The notes beneath the pieces were generated by a model. It saw only the letters and a list, made by a program, of their open reading frames with translations. It was not told the origin of the DNA and made no database searches. Shown one piece after another: positions 32,125 to 41,673 of a stretch of DNA of 64,000 nt. This DNA is from Burkholderiales bacterium. GTDB lineage: Bacteria; Pseudomonadota; Gammaproteobacteria; Burkholderiales; Casimicrobiaceae. The DNA lies in NCBI GenBank assembly GCA_020853025.1, contig JADYZP010000042.1, positions 62,001 through 126,000 on the forward strand, given 5' to 3'. A program made the translations under genes and the position numbers. How positions within the stretch are numbered: position 1 is the first letter of the stretch; every line of letters begins with the position of its first letter.

Positions 32125-33099
32125 CTACATGCGGTAGTAGTCGCGATACCAGGCGATGAATCGCGCGAGCCCGTCGGCGAGCGCGGTCCGCGGCGTGAAT
32201 CCGGTCAGCGCATGGATACGGTCGATCGCCGCGTAGGTGGCCGGCATGTCGCCCGGTTGCATCGGCTGGTTGTCGCGGATCGCCCTGCGGCCCAGCAGCC
32301 GCTCGAGCAGCGCGATGAAGTCCTCGAGCTCGGTGGCCGCATGGTTGCCGATGTTGTAGATGGCCGCCGGCGCCGCGTCGCCCGCACGCCGCGGCGGATG
32401 CGCGAGCGTGCCCACGACGCCGTCGACGATGTCGTCGATGTAGGTGAAATCGCGCTGCATCCTGCCCCCGTTGAACACCCGGATTGGTTCGCCACCGAGG
32501 ATCGCACGCGTGAACAGCATCGCCGCCTGATCGGGGCGGCCCCAGGGTCCGTAGACGGTGAAGAAGCGCAGCCCGGTCGACGGCAGTCCGAACAGGTGGC
32601 TGTAGCTGTGCGCCATCAGTTCATTCGCGCACTTCGTCGCCGCGTAGAGGCTCACCGGGCGGTCGACGCGCTGGTCCTCGGAAAAGGGCAGCCGGTGGCT
32701 GGCGCCGTAGACCGACGAGCTCGACGCGTAGACAAGATGCGCGATGCGTGCGTGCCGGCAGCCTTCGAGCACATGGCCGAAGGCGTCGATGTTGTTGCGC
32801 AGGTAGTCGGCGGGGTGCGTCAGCGAATGGCGCACGCCGGGCTGTGCCGCGAGGTGTACGACATGCGTGTAGCCGCCGTTCCGAAAGAGCCGGGCGGTGG
32901 CCTCGGACTCGGCCAGGTCCATACGTACGAAGCTGAAAGCCGCGTCACCGTCCAGTGTGGCGATCCGCGACTCCTTGAGCGCGACGTCGTAGTAGGGGTC
33001 GAGGTTGTCGACGCCGGTGACGCGCGCGCCGCCTGCCAGCAGCGCGCGCGCGGTGTGCATGCCGATGAACCCCGCGGCGCCGGTCACCAGGACGTGCAT
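32125..33099 (-). CDS. UDP-glucuronate 4-epimerase-like NAD-dependent epimerase
   Basis: A 324-residue extended SDR. It has GAAGFIGMHTARALL for NAD, DNLDPYYDVALKESR, SSSVYGA, YAATKCANELMAHSYSHL (catalytic Tyr and Lys) and GLRFFTVYGPWGRPDQA, which together are characteristic of the CapI/WbnF UDP-glucuronate epimerase group. ATG 33099 is preferred to the TTG nine codons upstream. It probably supplies galacturonate or a related sugar for cell-surface polysaccharide. It lies 98 bases upstream of rmlB on the same strand. Confidence 0.88.
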   Translation of the reverse strand: MHVLVTGAAGFIGMHTARALLAGGARVTGVDNLDPYYDVALKESRIATLDGDAAFSFVRMDLAESEATARLFRNGGYTHVVHLAAQPGVRHSLTHPADYLRNNIDAFGHVLEGCRHARIAHLVYASSSSVYGASHRLPFSEDQRVDRPVSLYAATKCANELMAHSYSHLFGLPSTGLRFFTVYGPWGRPDQAAMLFTRAILGGEPIRVFNGGRMQRDFTYIDDIVDGVVGTLAHPPRRAGDAAPAAIYNIGNHAATELEDFIALLERLLGRRAIRDNQPMQPGDMPATYAAIDRIHALTGFTPRTALADGLARFIAWYRDYYRM

Positions 33100-33130
33100 C
33101 GGCTTGCCGGCGTGTTGGCGTAGCAACGCA

Positions 33131-33898
33131 CTATTCGTCCGCCCGGCGGTCGAGTGCGCGCAGCTTCACGTACTTCAAAAAGCTTGCGAAAGCGCCGATC
33201 GCGATATGCGCAAAGCCGGCGACGCCATCGAGCAGCCCGAGCTTGAGCACATACTGGCGGAAAAAGCGGGCTGCCGGGGACAGCGCGATCGTGATCGCGC
33301 CTGCGCGCTCGCCGCGCGCATGCATCGCCTCCGCCTGCAGCGTCGTGTACCGGTTCTGCTTGTCGATATACGCGGCGATCGACTCCGCCGACGCGTGCAG
33401 CAGGTCACCCGACAGACGCGCGGCGGGCCCGTCCGACAGCACGTGCTCGTGCACCTGATCGGCACTCCAGCGCGCCCGGCGGCGGTCGAAGAGCCGCGTG
33501 TTCCAGTCCGGGTAGCCTTCGCCGTGCGCGAGCCAGCGGCCGAGAAAGCGATTGCGACGCGCCATCGCGTAGGCGGCGCCCGCGGGCGCGCCTGCGGCGA
33601 ACAGTGCCTGTATCGATGCCGCGAGCTCGGGGCTCAAGCGCTCGTCGGCGTCCAGGCACAGTACCCAGTCGTGGCCGGCTTCGCCGACCGCGAAGTTCTT
33701 TTGCGGTCCGAATCCCGCGAAAGCGTGGTCGACCACTCGCGCGCCCATGCGCTGCGCCAGCGCTACGGTATCATCGCTGCTGCCCGAATCGACCACGACG
33801 GTCTCAGCCGCAAAGGGCACGGACGCCAGGCACTCCGCAAGCTCGTGGGCGGCGTTGCGGGTGATGACTATGAGCGACAACGGAAGCGGTTCGGACAT
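33131..33898 (-). CDS. Family 2 glycosyltransferase, WaaE-like (LPS core)
   Basis: A 255-residue GT-A glycosyltransferase. It has SLIVITRNAAHELAECLASV, VVVDSGSSDDT, GFGPQKNFAV, CLDADERLSPEL (DxD) and a late RNRFLGRWLAHG. This matches the WaaE/KdtX group that adds a sugar to the LPS inner core, and a hydrophobic C-terminal helix (VAGFAHIAIGAFASFLKYVK) would attach it to the inner membrane. ATG 33898 is chosen; the open frame upstream is antisense to waaC. It lies divergent from waaC. Confidence 0.88.
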   Translation of the reverse strand: MSEPLPLSLIVITRNAAHELAECLASVPFAAETVVVDSGSSDDTVALAQRMGARVVDHAFAGFGPQKNFAVGEAGHDWVLCLDADERLSPELAASIQALFAAGAPAGAAYAMARRNRFLGRWLAHGEGYPDWNTRLFDRRRARWSADQVHEHVLSDGPAARLSGDLLHASAESIAAYIDKQNRYTTLQAEAMHARGERAGAITIALSPAARFFRQYVLKLGLLDGVAGFAHIAIGAFASFLKYVKLRALDRRADE

Positions 33899-34018
33899 TC
33901 GCGGTGGGTCGGCGGGCGTGTCGATATCCGCACGTGCGCGCGGCGCGCCCGGGGCCCAGCGCCGGATTCTACGTGGTTTGCCGCAGGTCGTTGCGAACCC
34001 CGCCTGCAGGGCACTCGC

Positions 34019-34990
34019 TTGAGCGCAGTTCTCGTCGTCCGGCCCTCGTCGCTTGGCGATATCGTGCATGCGCTGGCGTTGGTCGCCGACGTCCGCAGGC
34101 ACATGCCGGCGCTGCCAATCGACTGGGTCGCCGAGGAGGCATTCGTTCCGCTGGTGCGGCTTGACCCGCGGATCCGCACGGTGATTCCGGTGGCGTTTCG
34201 GCGCTGGAAGACGCATTTGCTGGCACCGGCAACGCTGGCCGAGTTCGCCGATTTCCGCCGCACGCTGCGCAGCGTGCAGTACGACGCGATCGTCGACCTG
34301 CAGGAGCAGATCAAAGGCGCGCTGATCGCCCGCATGGCGCGCGGACGCCGCCACGGATTCGACCGGCAGAGCATCCGTGAACCGACGGCAACCTGGCTGC
34401 ACGACGTTCACCATCGCATCGAACGCGACCAGCATTTCATCGACAAGGCGCGCGCGCTGGCCGCCGCAGCGCTGGGCTACGCGGTCACCGGTGCGCCACG
34501 CTGGGAGTTCGCCACCCCTGCCGCCGGCCAAATCATGCCGGCGCAACCCTACGCAATGGTCTTCCACGCGACAAGCCGCACCGACAAGCTGTGGCCGGAG
34601 CCAAGTTGGCGCGAACTGCTCGCCCATTTCGCGCAGGCGGGATTGACGACGCTGCTGCCGTGGGGCAACGCCGCGGAGGAGGCGCGCAGCCACCGGCTCG
34701 CTGTCGGCGCCCTGCACGCGATCGTGCCACCGCGGCAAACGATCGCCGAGCTTGCGGCGCTGATGAACCACGCCGGGATCGTCGTCGGCGTCGACACCGG
34801 TCTCACCCATCTCGCGGCCGCGATGGGCGTGCCGACCGTCGCCGTGTTCACGACTACCGACGCGTCGCTCGCCGGTGTTGCGCGCGCCGGCGCGCACGCA
34901 CGGGACCTCGGCGGCAATGGACAGGTGCCATCGCTCGACCAGGTCATCAGCGCGGCCGGAAGCATGCTGCGCGACACCCCCCGCTGCTGA
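34019..34990 (+). CDS. waaC: Lipopolysaccharide heptosyltransferase I WaaC
   Basis: Adds the first L-glycero-D-manno-heptose to Kdo in the LPS inner core. The 323-residue GT9 protein starts at TTG (SAVLVVRPSSLGDIVHAL), with AGGG about seven bases upstream; the longer open frame is antisense to the WaaE-like gene. Further family marks are YDAIVDLQEQIKGALIAR, VFHATSRTDKLWPE and VDTGLTHLAAAMGVPTVAVF. Its TGA overlaps the waaA ATG by one base, so the two core enzymes are coupled. Confidence 0.95.
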   Translation: MSAVLVVRPSSLGDIVHALALVADVRRHMPALPIDWVAEEAFVPLVRLDPRIRTVIPVAFRRWKTHLLAPATLAEFADFRRTLRSVQYDAIVDLQEQIKGALIARMARGRRHGFDRQSIREPTATWLHDVHHRIERDQHFIDKARALAAAALGYAVTGAPRWEFATPAAGQIMPAQPYAMVFHATSRTDKLWPEPSWRELLAHFAQAGLTTLLPWGNAAEEARSHRLAVGALHAIVPPRQTIAELAALMNHAGIVVGVDTGLTHLAAAMGVPTVAVFTTTDASLAGVARAGAHARDLGGNGQVPSLDQVISAAGSMLRDTPRC

Positions 34991-36324
34991 TGCGCGCGCT
35001 CTACACGCTGCTGTGGTACGTCGCGCTGCCGTGGCTGCCGTTGCGCCTGTGGTGGCGCGGGCGCCGCGAACCCGGATACCGCGTCCACTTCGGCGAGCGC
35101 TTCGGCCGCTACGCGCAGCACCCATCGGCGCCGGGGTCGGGCCCGATCTGGATCCACGCGGTTTCGCTCGGTGAAACGCGCGCGGCCGCACCCCTCCTGG
35201 CGCGCATCGAACGCGAACTGCCCGATGCGACGATCCTGCTCACGCACATGACCGCGACCGGCCGCGCGGCAGGACGCACACTCTATGGCGATCGCGTCGT
35301 GCAGGCGTGGCTGCCGTACGACGTCCCATTCGCAGTGCGTGCCTTCGTCATGCACTTCGCGCCGCGTGCCGGATTGTTGATGGAGACCGAGGTCTGGCCG
35401 AACCTGCTCGCGACCTGCGCGGATCGTGATGTGCCGGTGTATCTGGTCAACGCGCGACTGTCGGCGCGCTCGCTGGCCGGCTATCGGCGCTTTGCATCGC
35501 TGTCCCAGCCGATGTTCGCGTCGCTCGCCGGCGTCGCCGCGCAGACCGGGAGTGACGCGACGCGCCTGACCGAGGCCGGTGCACGCGACGTCGTCGTCAC
35601 CGGCAACCTCAAATTCGACGTCGATATCGCCGCGGCGGCGCTCGAACTGGGAGGGCGACTGCGTGCCCGCTTCGGCAAGCGACGCCCGGTCTGGCTCGCG
35701 GCGTCGACGCGCGAAGGCGAGGAAGCGCTGCTGTTGGCTGCGATCGCGCGTGGCGCCCTGCCGCCGCATACGCTCACCGTCATCGTGCCGCGGCACCCAC
35801 AACGCTTCGATGCGGTAGCGCATCTGCTGAACACGCGCGGGATCACCTTCGTCCGGCGCAGTGCCGATGCGGCGGTGCCGGAAGATGTCGACGTGGTGCT
35901 GGGGGATACGCTCGGCGAACTACCGGCTTACTACGTTGCTGCCGACGTCGCCTTCGTCGGCGGCAGCCTGCTGCCGCTCGGCGGGCAGAACCTGATGGAG
36001 TCCATCGTCGCCGGCGTTGCGACCATCGTCGGTCCGCACACCTTCAATTTCGCGGAAGCGACCAACGCGGCGGTCGCCGCCGGCGCGGCGCGGCGCGTCG
36101 ACGATGCGGACGCACTGGTTCGCGAAGTGGCCGCGCTGCTCGACGATGCCGGCCGCCGAGCGCGAATGCGCGAGGCCTCGCTCGCTCTCCACGCGGCGCA
36201 CCGCGGCGCGACCGACCGCCTGTGGGCGTGGCTGGCGCCAAAGCTGGGATCGGGGCCGGAACCGAAACCGGGAAATACGGGGCCGGTCCCGAAGGAAAAT
36301 CGGGGCAGTGGCCGCTCGGCCTAG
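34990..36324 (+). CDS. waaA: 3-deoxy-D-manno-octulosonic acid transferase WaaA (KdtA)
   Basis: Transfers Kdo to lipid A at the inner membrane. The 444-residue GT30 protein has an N-terminal hydrophobic anchor (YTLLWYVALPWLPL), WIHAVSLGETRAA with the catalytic Glu, LTHMTATGRAAG, LMETEVWPNLL, TGNLKFD, and GGSLLPLGGQNLMES. A Gly/Pro/Lys-rich tail ends the protein. It ends in CTAG, shared with the stop of the convergent tolC gene. Confidence 0.96.
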   Translation: MRALYTLLWYVALPWLPLRLWWRGRREPGYRVHFGERFGRYAQHPSAPGSGPIWIHAVSLGETRAAAPLLARIERELPDATILLTHMTATGRAAGRTLYGDRVVQAWLPYDVPFAVRAFVMHFAPRAGLLMETEVWPNLLATCADRDVPVYLVNARLSARSLAGYRRFASLSQPMFASLAGVAAQTGSDATRLTEAGARDVVVTGNLKFDVDIAAAALELGGRLRARFGKRRPVWLAASTREGEEALLLAAIARGALPPHTLTVIVPRHPQRFDAVAHLLNTRGITFVRRSADAAVPEDVDVVLGDTLGELPAYYVAADVAFVGGSLLPLGGQNLMESIVAGVATIVGPHTFNFAEATNAAVAAGAARRVDDADALVREVAALLDDAGRRARMREASLALHAAHRGATDRLWAWLAPKLGSGPEPKPGNTGPVPKENRGSGRSA

Positions 36325-37673
36325 CCGTTCAGCCGACGATTCAGTTGCTCGACATCCTGCTCGTTCAACGCGCCCACCGCGGATTTCAGGCGCAGCACGG
36401 CGAGCAGATACTGGAAGTACGCGTTGGCCAGGTCCCGACGCGTCGAGTAGACGTTCTGCTGGACGTTCAGGACGTCCAGATTGGTGCGGATGCCGACCTC
36501 CTGGCCGAGGATGTTCGATTGCAACGCGACTTCGGCCGAGGCGACCGCCTGCTCGAAGGCCTTGACACCCGCGGCCGCGTTGTTGACACCGAAGTATCCG
36601 TCCTGCGCGTTGGTCACCGCCGTCCGTTTCGCGGTCTCGAGGTCGGCACGCAGCTTGTCCTGCAGCGAAATCGCCTCGCGCACGCGCGAACTCACGAAGC
36701 CCCCGGTGTAGATCGGCACGTTCAACACGACGCCGAAGAGCGCCGAGCGTGAGTTGCTCGAGAAGTCGTTTGCCGTCGAGCCGCTGCTAGCCTGCGCGCT
36801 TGCGCTGGCGACGAGATCGAGCGTCGGCAGGTGCCCGGCCTTCGCGCGATCGACCTCGAGCGTCGCGACCTCGTAACTCGATTGCGCGAAGCGCACCGAC
36901 AGGTTGTCGCGCAGCGCGCGATTCACCCAGAAATCGATGTTGTTCGGGTCGGGCAGCTGGGGCTCGAAGCCGCTTCCAATTCGCTTCAAGCTCTTCGGCA
37001 CCCGGCCGATGATCGCCATCAGCGCGGTGCGCCGGCGCTCCAGGTCGTTGCGCGCCTGGATTTCGGTGGCGATGATCGAGTCGTACTTGGCCTGGGCTTC
37101 GTTGGTGTCGGTGATGGTCGCCGTGCCGACTTCAAAATTGCGCTTGGCCTGCGCCAGCTGCTCGGAGACCGCGAGCTTCTGCTGTTCGGCGAGCTCGATG
37201 TTGAACTCGGCAAGCAGGACATCGAAATACGCGACCGCAGTACGGATGATCAGGTCCTGCTGCGCGATGCCGAGCGTGAAATCGGACTGCGTGACCTGCT
37301 CTCGCGCCTGGTCGAGCGCTACGACACTCTGCGGGCGGTACAGCGGCTGCGACGCGGAGAAGGTGAGGTAGCCTTGGCCGTAGTTCGCCGAAAAGCTGTT
37401 GCGTGGACGGGAATTGATCGTCGCGTCGTAGGCGTTGGCGTTCGCCTGCCCCTGTGCGGATACTGCCGGCAGCAACGCCGAGCGCGCCTGCGGTATACGT
37501 TCCTGCGTCGCCTGCCACTGCGAACGCGCGGCGGCGATCGACGGGTCGTTCTTCTGCGCCTGGCGATAGACTTCGAGCAGATCCTCGGCCGAGGCAATAC
37601 TTGCCGCGCACATGAATGCCAGCGCCAAAGCTGGCGCGAGCCGGTAGGTGAAACGAGTGGCCATTCGAGTCAT
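36321..37673 (-). CDS. tolC: TolC family outer-membrane efflux channel
   Basis: A 450-residue outer-membrane channel of type I secretion and tripartite pumps. The signal peptide ends near SIASA, followed by two OEP repeats made of long helices and beta-hairpins. Typical sequences are EVYRQAQKNDPSIAAARSQ, QARSALLPAVSAQG, VPIYTGGFVSSRVREA and NVQQNVYSTRRDLANAYFQY. A second ATG three codons in is an alternative start. It lies downstream of pcm, an RND pump and its fusion protein, so one cluster holds all three pump parts. Confidence 0.95.
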   Translation of the reverse strand: MTRMATRFTYRLAPALALAFMCAASIASAEDLLEVYRQAQKNDPSIAAARSQWQATQERIPQARSALLPAVSAQGQANANAYDATINSRPRNSFSANYGQGYLTFSASQPLYRPQSVVALDQAREQVTQSDFTLGIAQQDLIIRTAVAYFDVLLAEFNIELAEQQKLAVSEQLAQAKRNFEVGTATITDTNEAQAKYDSIIATEIQARNDLERRRTALMAIIGRVPKSLKRIGSGFEPQLPDPNNIDFWVNRALRDNLSVRFAQSSYEVATLEVDRAKAGHLPTLDLVASASAQASSGSTANDFSSNSRSALFGVVLNVPIYTGGFVSSRVREAISLQDKLRADLETAKRTAVTNAQDGYFGVNNAAAGVKAFEQAVASAEVALQSNILGQEVGIRTNLDVLNVQQNVYSTRRDLANAYFQYLLAVLRLKSAVGALNEQDVEQLNRRLNG

Positions 37674-37743
37674 GTACGTCGTCCATCATGATGCAGCGCG
37701 TCGGCGTTCCACGCGGCAAGTTCCAAACGTGCGCTCCGCGGGT

Positions 37744-38394
37744 TCAAAACCGGAACCGTGCGGGTGCGGCAGCGTTGCGTAGCGGCGCCACCACCGTCTC
37801 GAACAGGTCGGTGGTCACGCGCGAGCCGGGCGCGGTCCAGGCGACCAGCCGCGCGGTCATCACCGGCGCTTCGCCGACAATCGCGAATACGCGACCGTTG
37901 GGCTTCAGTTGCGCGAGGAAGCGCTCGGGGAGCAGTGGTGTGGACCCGGTGAGGACGATGGCGTCGCAGGTTTCCTCGCCCCATCCCTGTGCACCGTCCC
38001 CGATCGCGCGACTCACATTGGCAAAGCCGCCCTTCTGCAATCGCGCCGCCGCTTGGGACGCGAGTTCGGGATCGATCTCGACCGTCGTGACATGGCCGGC
38101 ACGACTGGCCAGCAGCGCGGTGAAGTACCCGCTGCCGGTGCCGATTTCGAGAACGCTCTCTTCCCGTCGCAGCGCCAACGCCTGCAGGACTCGCGCCTCG
38201 ACCTTCGGCGCCCACATCTTCTCGCCGCGGCCAATCGGCAGTTCGAGATCCGCAAAGGCGAGCCTGCGGTACTGCGGGAGAACGAAGTCTTCGCGCCGGA
38301 CCGTGGACAGCAGGTCGAGCACATCCTGGTCGAGCACTTCCCAGGTGCGGATCTGCTGCTCGATCATGTTGAAACGCGCTTGTTTGAAATCCAT
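37744..38394 (-). CDS. pcm: Protein-L-isoaspartate O-methyltransferase family protein
   Basis: A 216-residue SAM-dependent methyltransferase that repairs isoaspartyl residues. Visible are MIEQQIRTWEVLD at the N-terminus, FADLELPIGRGEKMWAPKVEARVLQ, the SAM motif VLEIGTGSGYFTALLA, TTVEIDPELA and DAIVLTGSTP. In many betaproteobacteria a pcm-like gene sits directly before tolC, as here with a gap of 70 bases. The active-site segment has LPIGRGEKMW instead of the classic LPIGHGQTIS, so activity on isoaspartate is less certain. Confidence 0.88.
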   Translation of the reverse strand: MDFKQARFNMIEQQIRTWEVLDQDVLDLLSTVRREDFVLPQYRRLAFADLELPIGRGEKMWAPKVEARVLQALALRREESVLEIGTGSGYFTALLASRAGHVTTVEIDPELASQAAARLQKGGFANVSRAIGDGAQGWGEETCDAIVLTGSTPLLPERFLAQLKPNGRVFAIVGEAPVMTARLVAWTAPGSRVTTDLFETVVAPLRNAAAPARFRF

Positions 38395-38460
38395 GGCGTT
38401 ATCCAGTGGCGCCGCATTATCGCACGGCGACCGCCCTGCTTCTGCGCGTCTGGCGGCCGG

Positions 38461-41400
38461 TCATTCGGCGGCAGCATCCGGAGTGTGCTGCGCCGTCACC
38501 GCGGCCGCCCTGGCTGCGCGTCGCGCCCGCAGGCGCTCGGTCCAGCCGTCGAGATACGTGTAGAGCACCGGCACGACGACGAGGGTCAGCAACGTCGACG
38601 TGATGACGCCGCCGATGATCGCGCGCCCCATCGGGGCCTGCGTCTCGCCGCCCTCGCCGGCGCCCAGCGCCAGCGGCAACATGCCGCCGATCATCGCCGC
38701 AGTCGTCATCAGGATCGGCCGCAGCCGGACCTGGCCGGCCTGCAGCATCGAATCGTGCAGGCTGGCGCCGCCGCGGCGCGCGCGGTTCGCGAAGTCGACG
38801 AGCAGGATCGCATTCTTGGTGACGAGGCCCATCAGCATGATGAAGCCGATCATCGAGAAGATGTTGAGCGTGGTGCCGGTGAGCATCAACGCCAGAAAGA
38901 CGCCGATCAGCGACAGCGGCAGCGACACCATGATCGCGACCGGTTGCAGGAAGCTCGCGAACTGCGACGCGAGGATCAGGTAGATGAAGATCACTGCGAG
39001 GCCGAGCGCGGCCATCGCTGCCGCGAAGGAGTCCTGCATCTGCTCGGTCTGGCCGCGCACCGAAAAGCGGTAACCCGGGGGCAGCGTCGTCTTCTTGATC
39101 AGCGCATTGACGTCGGTGCCGACGTCGCCGGCCGGCCGACCCTGCGCGTTGGCGTAGATCGCGACCCGTCGCTGCAGTTCCTCGCGGCGTATCGTCTGCG
39201 GGCTCGACGTCTCGACGATCTCCGCCACCTGCCGCAGCGGTACCATCCGCAGCTCGCCGTCGGGTCCGCGCTTGTTGGTGGTCAGATGGAGGTTGGCGAG
39301 GTCGGAGGCGAGCTGCCGGCGGTCACGGGCCAGGCGCACGTTCACCTCGTAGTTCTGCTGGTCGGGCGCCAGCCAATAGCTCACCGTGTCGCCGGCGAGC
39401 AGTGGCCGCAGCGTTGCACCGACCTGAGCGACCGTGATGCCGAGATCGGACGCGATGTCGTTGTAGAGGCGTACCGAAAGCGCCGGATTTGCCGGCTTTT
39501 CGGAAAGCTCGAGGTCGGCGATTCCGGGAATCGCCGCCATCCGCGACTTGAGGTCGACAGCGAGCTTGGTCAGCGTCTCCGGGTCCGGGCCCAGAATGTT
39601 GATGAGTATCGGCCGATTGAAGCCGACCGAGAGTTCGATGCCGGGGATCGGCCGCAGCGTTTCGCGGATCGCCTTCTCCAGGTCCTTCTGCGACCGCCGG
39701 CGCTCCGTGCGGTCGTGGAGCTTCAGGTTGACGCGCGCGAAGTTGCGGCCCTCGTCGGTACCTACCGTCGTGATGGCCAGCTCGATTTCCGGAAACGACT
39801 TCAGCGCTTCCTCGACTTGCCGCACCTTGCTGTCGGTGTAGTCGAGGCTCGATCCTACTGCCGTGTTGAGTCGCAGCGAAATGAAACCCTGGTCGGACTG
39901 CGGAACGAACTCGGTGCCGATCAGCGGCACCAGCGCGAAACTGCCGACGAACGCGGCGGTCGCGATCGCCAGCACGCTCTTTCTGTGGCGCAGCGCCCAT
40001 TCGAGGATCTCGGCGTAGACCTCGTGCATCCACTCGATGAAGCGCTCGACGCGATCCATGAAGCGACCCATCCACGGCATCCGCCGGTAGCGATCGCCCG
40101 GCGGGTCGCGCCAGATCGACGACAGCATCGGGTCGAGCGTAAAGCTCACGAACAGCGACACCATCACCGCCACCGCGACCGTCACGCCGAACTGGAAGAA
40201 AAAGCGGCCGATGATGCCGCTCATGAACGCGATGGGAACGAAGACGGCGACAATCGCGAAGGTCGTCGCCATCACGGCGAGGCCGATCTCGTCGGTTCCT
40301 TCGCGCGCGGCGGTCTTGTGATCCTTGCCCATCGCCAGGTGGCGGACGATGTTCTCGCGCACGACAATCGCGTCGTCGATCAGGAGCCCGATGCACAACG
40401 ACAGCGCCATCAGCGTCAGGAAGTTGAGCGAAAAGCCGAAGGCATGGATGGCGATGAACGTCGCGATCACCGAGATCGGCAGCGTCAGGCCGGTAATCAC
40501 CGTGCTGCGCCAGCTGTGCAGGAACAAGAACACGATCAGCACGGTGAGCGCGGCACCTTCGAGAATCGTGCTCTTCACCCGATTGACGCTTTTCTCGACG
40601 CTCTCGGCAGCGTTGTGAACGACGGTGAGCTCGACGTCGTTGGGTATGCGTTTCCTGAGTTCCTCGACTGCGGCCAGGACACCGCGTCCGGTTTCGACGA
40701 TGTTGGCATCCTGCGCCTTCATGACGTCGATGGTGATCGACGGCCTGCCGTTGATGCGGGCGATCGACGTCTCCTCCTTCTCACCGTCGATGATGTCGGC
40801 GACCTGCGACAGGTAGACCGGCCCGCCGCCTTGCTGCGCGACGATGATGCGACCGAATTCCGCGGGCTCCTTGATCTTGCCCTCGATGCGCACGATGGTG
40901 TCGCTCTGTCCGCGCGACAGCCGGCCGGCGGGCACGTCCTGGTTCGCCGTGCGGATCGCGCTCATCACCTGATCGACGCCGATCCCGAGTGCAGTCAACG
41001 CGTTCGGCTTGATCTGCACCAGGATCTGTCGCGTCACGCGTCCCGAGGCGTCGATGCGCGCCACGCCCGGAACATTTTCCAGGCCCTTGATCAGCGTCTG
41101 GTCGGTCAGCGACGTGAGTTCGCGCAAGCCCGTCGTCTTCGACATCACGGCCAGCGAGACGACGGGCTCCTGGTTCTCGGTGTCGGCGCGGACGATCAGC
41201 GGATCCTTGACGTCCTTCGGGAATCCCGGGCGCACCAGCGCCACCTTGTCGCGCAGGTCCTGCATCGCCCGGATCATGTCGGTATCGAGGCGGAACTCGG
41301 CAACCACCGTGCTGCCGCCCTCGAAGGTGATCGAGCGTACGAGCTTGACCCCCGAGACCCCGTTGATCGCGTTCTCGATCGGGCGCGTGACGTCGATCTC

Positions 41401-41577
41401 GACCGCCTCCGGCGATGCGCCCGGATACTGGGTCTGGACGACCAGGAACGGCAGCGTGACATCGGGCATCTGCTCGACGCGCAGCCGCGCGTAGGAAAAG
41501 ATGCCCAGCACCGTGAGCGCCACCATCACCATGGTGGCGAATACCGGGTTGTCGATGGAGACGCGGGTGATCCACAT
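38461..41577 (-). CDS. RND efflux transporter, HAE1/AcrB-like inner-membrane pump
   Basis: A 1038-residue proton-driven pump with 12 predicted membrane helices and two large periplasmic loops (~40-335 and ~560-865). The N-terminus [20 protein letters not shown], proton-relay Asp pair in [18 protein letters not shown], and second-half [21 protein letters not shown] are typical. [19 protein letters not shown] marks the porter domain. It belongs with the MdtB/AcrB-like drug or hydrophobe pumps, not the heavy-metal CusA type, whose methionine motifs are absent. It follows the fusion-protein gene with a gap of 96 bases and precedes pcm-tolC. Confidence 0.95.
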   Translation of the reverse strand: MWITRVSIDNPVFATMVMVALTVLGIFSYARLRVEQMPDVTLPFLVVQTQYPGASPEAVEIDVTRPIENAINGVSGVKLVRSITFEGGSTVVAEFRLDTDMIRAMQDLRDKVALVRPGFPKDVKDPLIVRADTENQEPVVSLAVMSKTTGLRELTSLTDQTLIKGLENVPGVARIDASGRVTRQILVQIKPNALTALGIGVDQVMSAIRTANQDVPAGRLSRGQSDTIVRIEGKIKEPAEFGRIIVAQQGGGPVYLSQVADIIDGEKEETSIARINGRPSITIDVMKAQDANIVETGRGVLAAVEELRKRIPNDVELTVVHNAAESVEKSVNRVKSTILEGAALTVLIVFLFLHSWRSTVITGLTLPISVIATFIAIHAFGFSLNFLTLMALSLCIGLLIDDAIVVRENIVRHLAMGKDHKTAAREGTDEIGLAVMATTFAIVAVFVPIAFMSGIIGRFFFQFGVTVAVAVMVSLFVSFTLDPMLSSIWRDPPGDRYRRMPWMGRFMDRVERFIEWMHEVYAEILEWALRHRKSVLAIATAAFVGSFALVPLIGTEFVPQSDQGFISLRLNTAVGSSLDYTDSKVRQVEEALKSFPEIELAITTVGTDEGRNFARVNLKLHDRTERRRSQKDLEKAIRETLRPIPGIELSVGFNRPILINILGPDPETLTKLAVDLKSRMAAIPGIADLELSEKPANPALSVRLYNDIASDLGITVAQVGATLRPLLAGDTVSYWLAPDQQNYEVNVRLARDRRQLASDLANLHLTTNKRGPDGELRMVPLRQVAEIVETSSPQTIRREELQRRVAIYANAQGRPAGDVGTDVNALIKKTTLPPGYRFSVRGQTEQMQDSFAAAMAALGLAVIFIYLILASQFASFLQPVAIMVSLPLSLIGVFLALMLTGTTLNIFSMIGFIMLMGLVTKNAILLVDFANRARRGGASLHDSMLQAGQVRLRPILMTTAAMIGGMLPLALGAGEGGETQAPMGRAIIGGVITSTLLTLVVVPVLYTYLDGWTERLRARRAARAAAVTAQHTPDAAAE

Positions 41578-41673
41578 TTCAGGAATCAGGAGTCAGTTGA
41601 CAGTTGCGATAGCGGTGGCGGCGATTGCGGCGGCGGCGAGTCGATCGCCGGGGGGGCGGTGCGCCGCTGCGTG

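Noticed and set aside
41578-41673. Possible small gene between the RND pump and fusion protein
   Set aside because: The 96 bases are a GC-rich spacer containing repeated TCAACTGT-like pieces but no frame with start, ribosome binding site and family resemblance.
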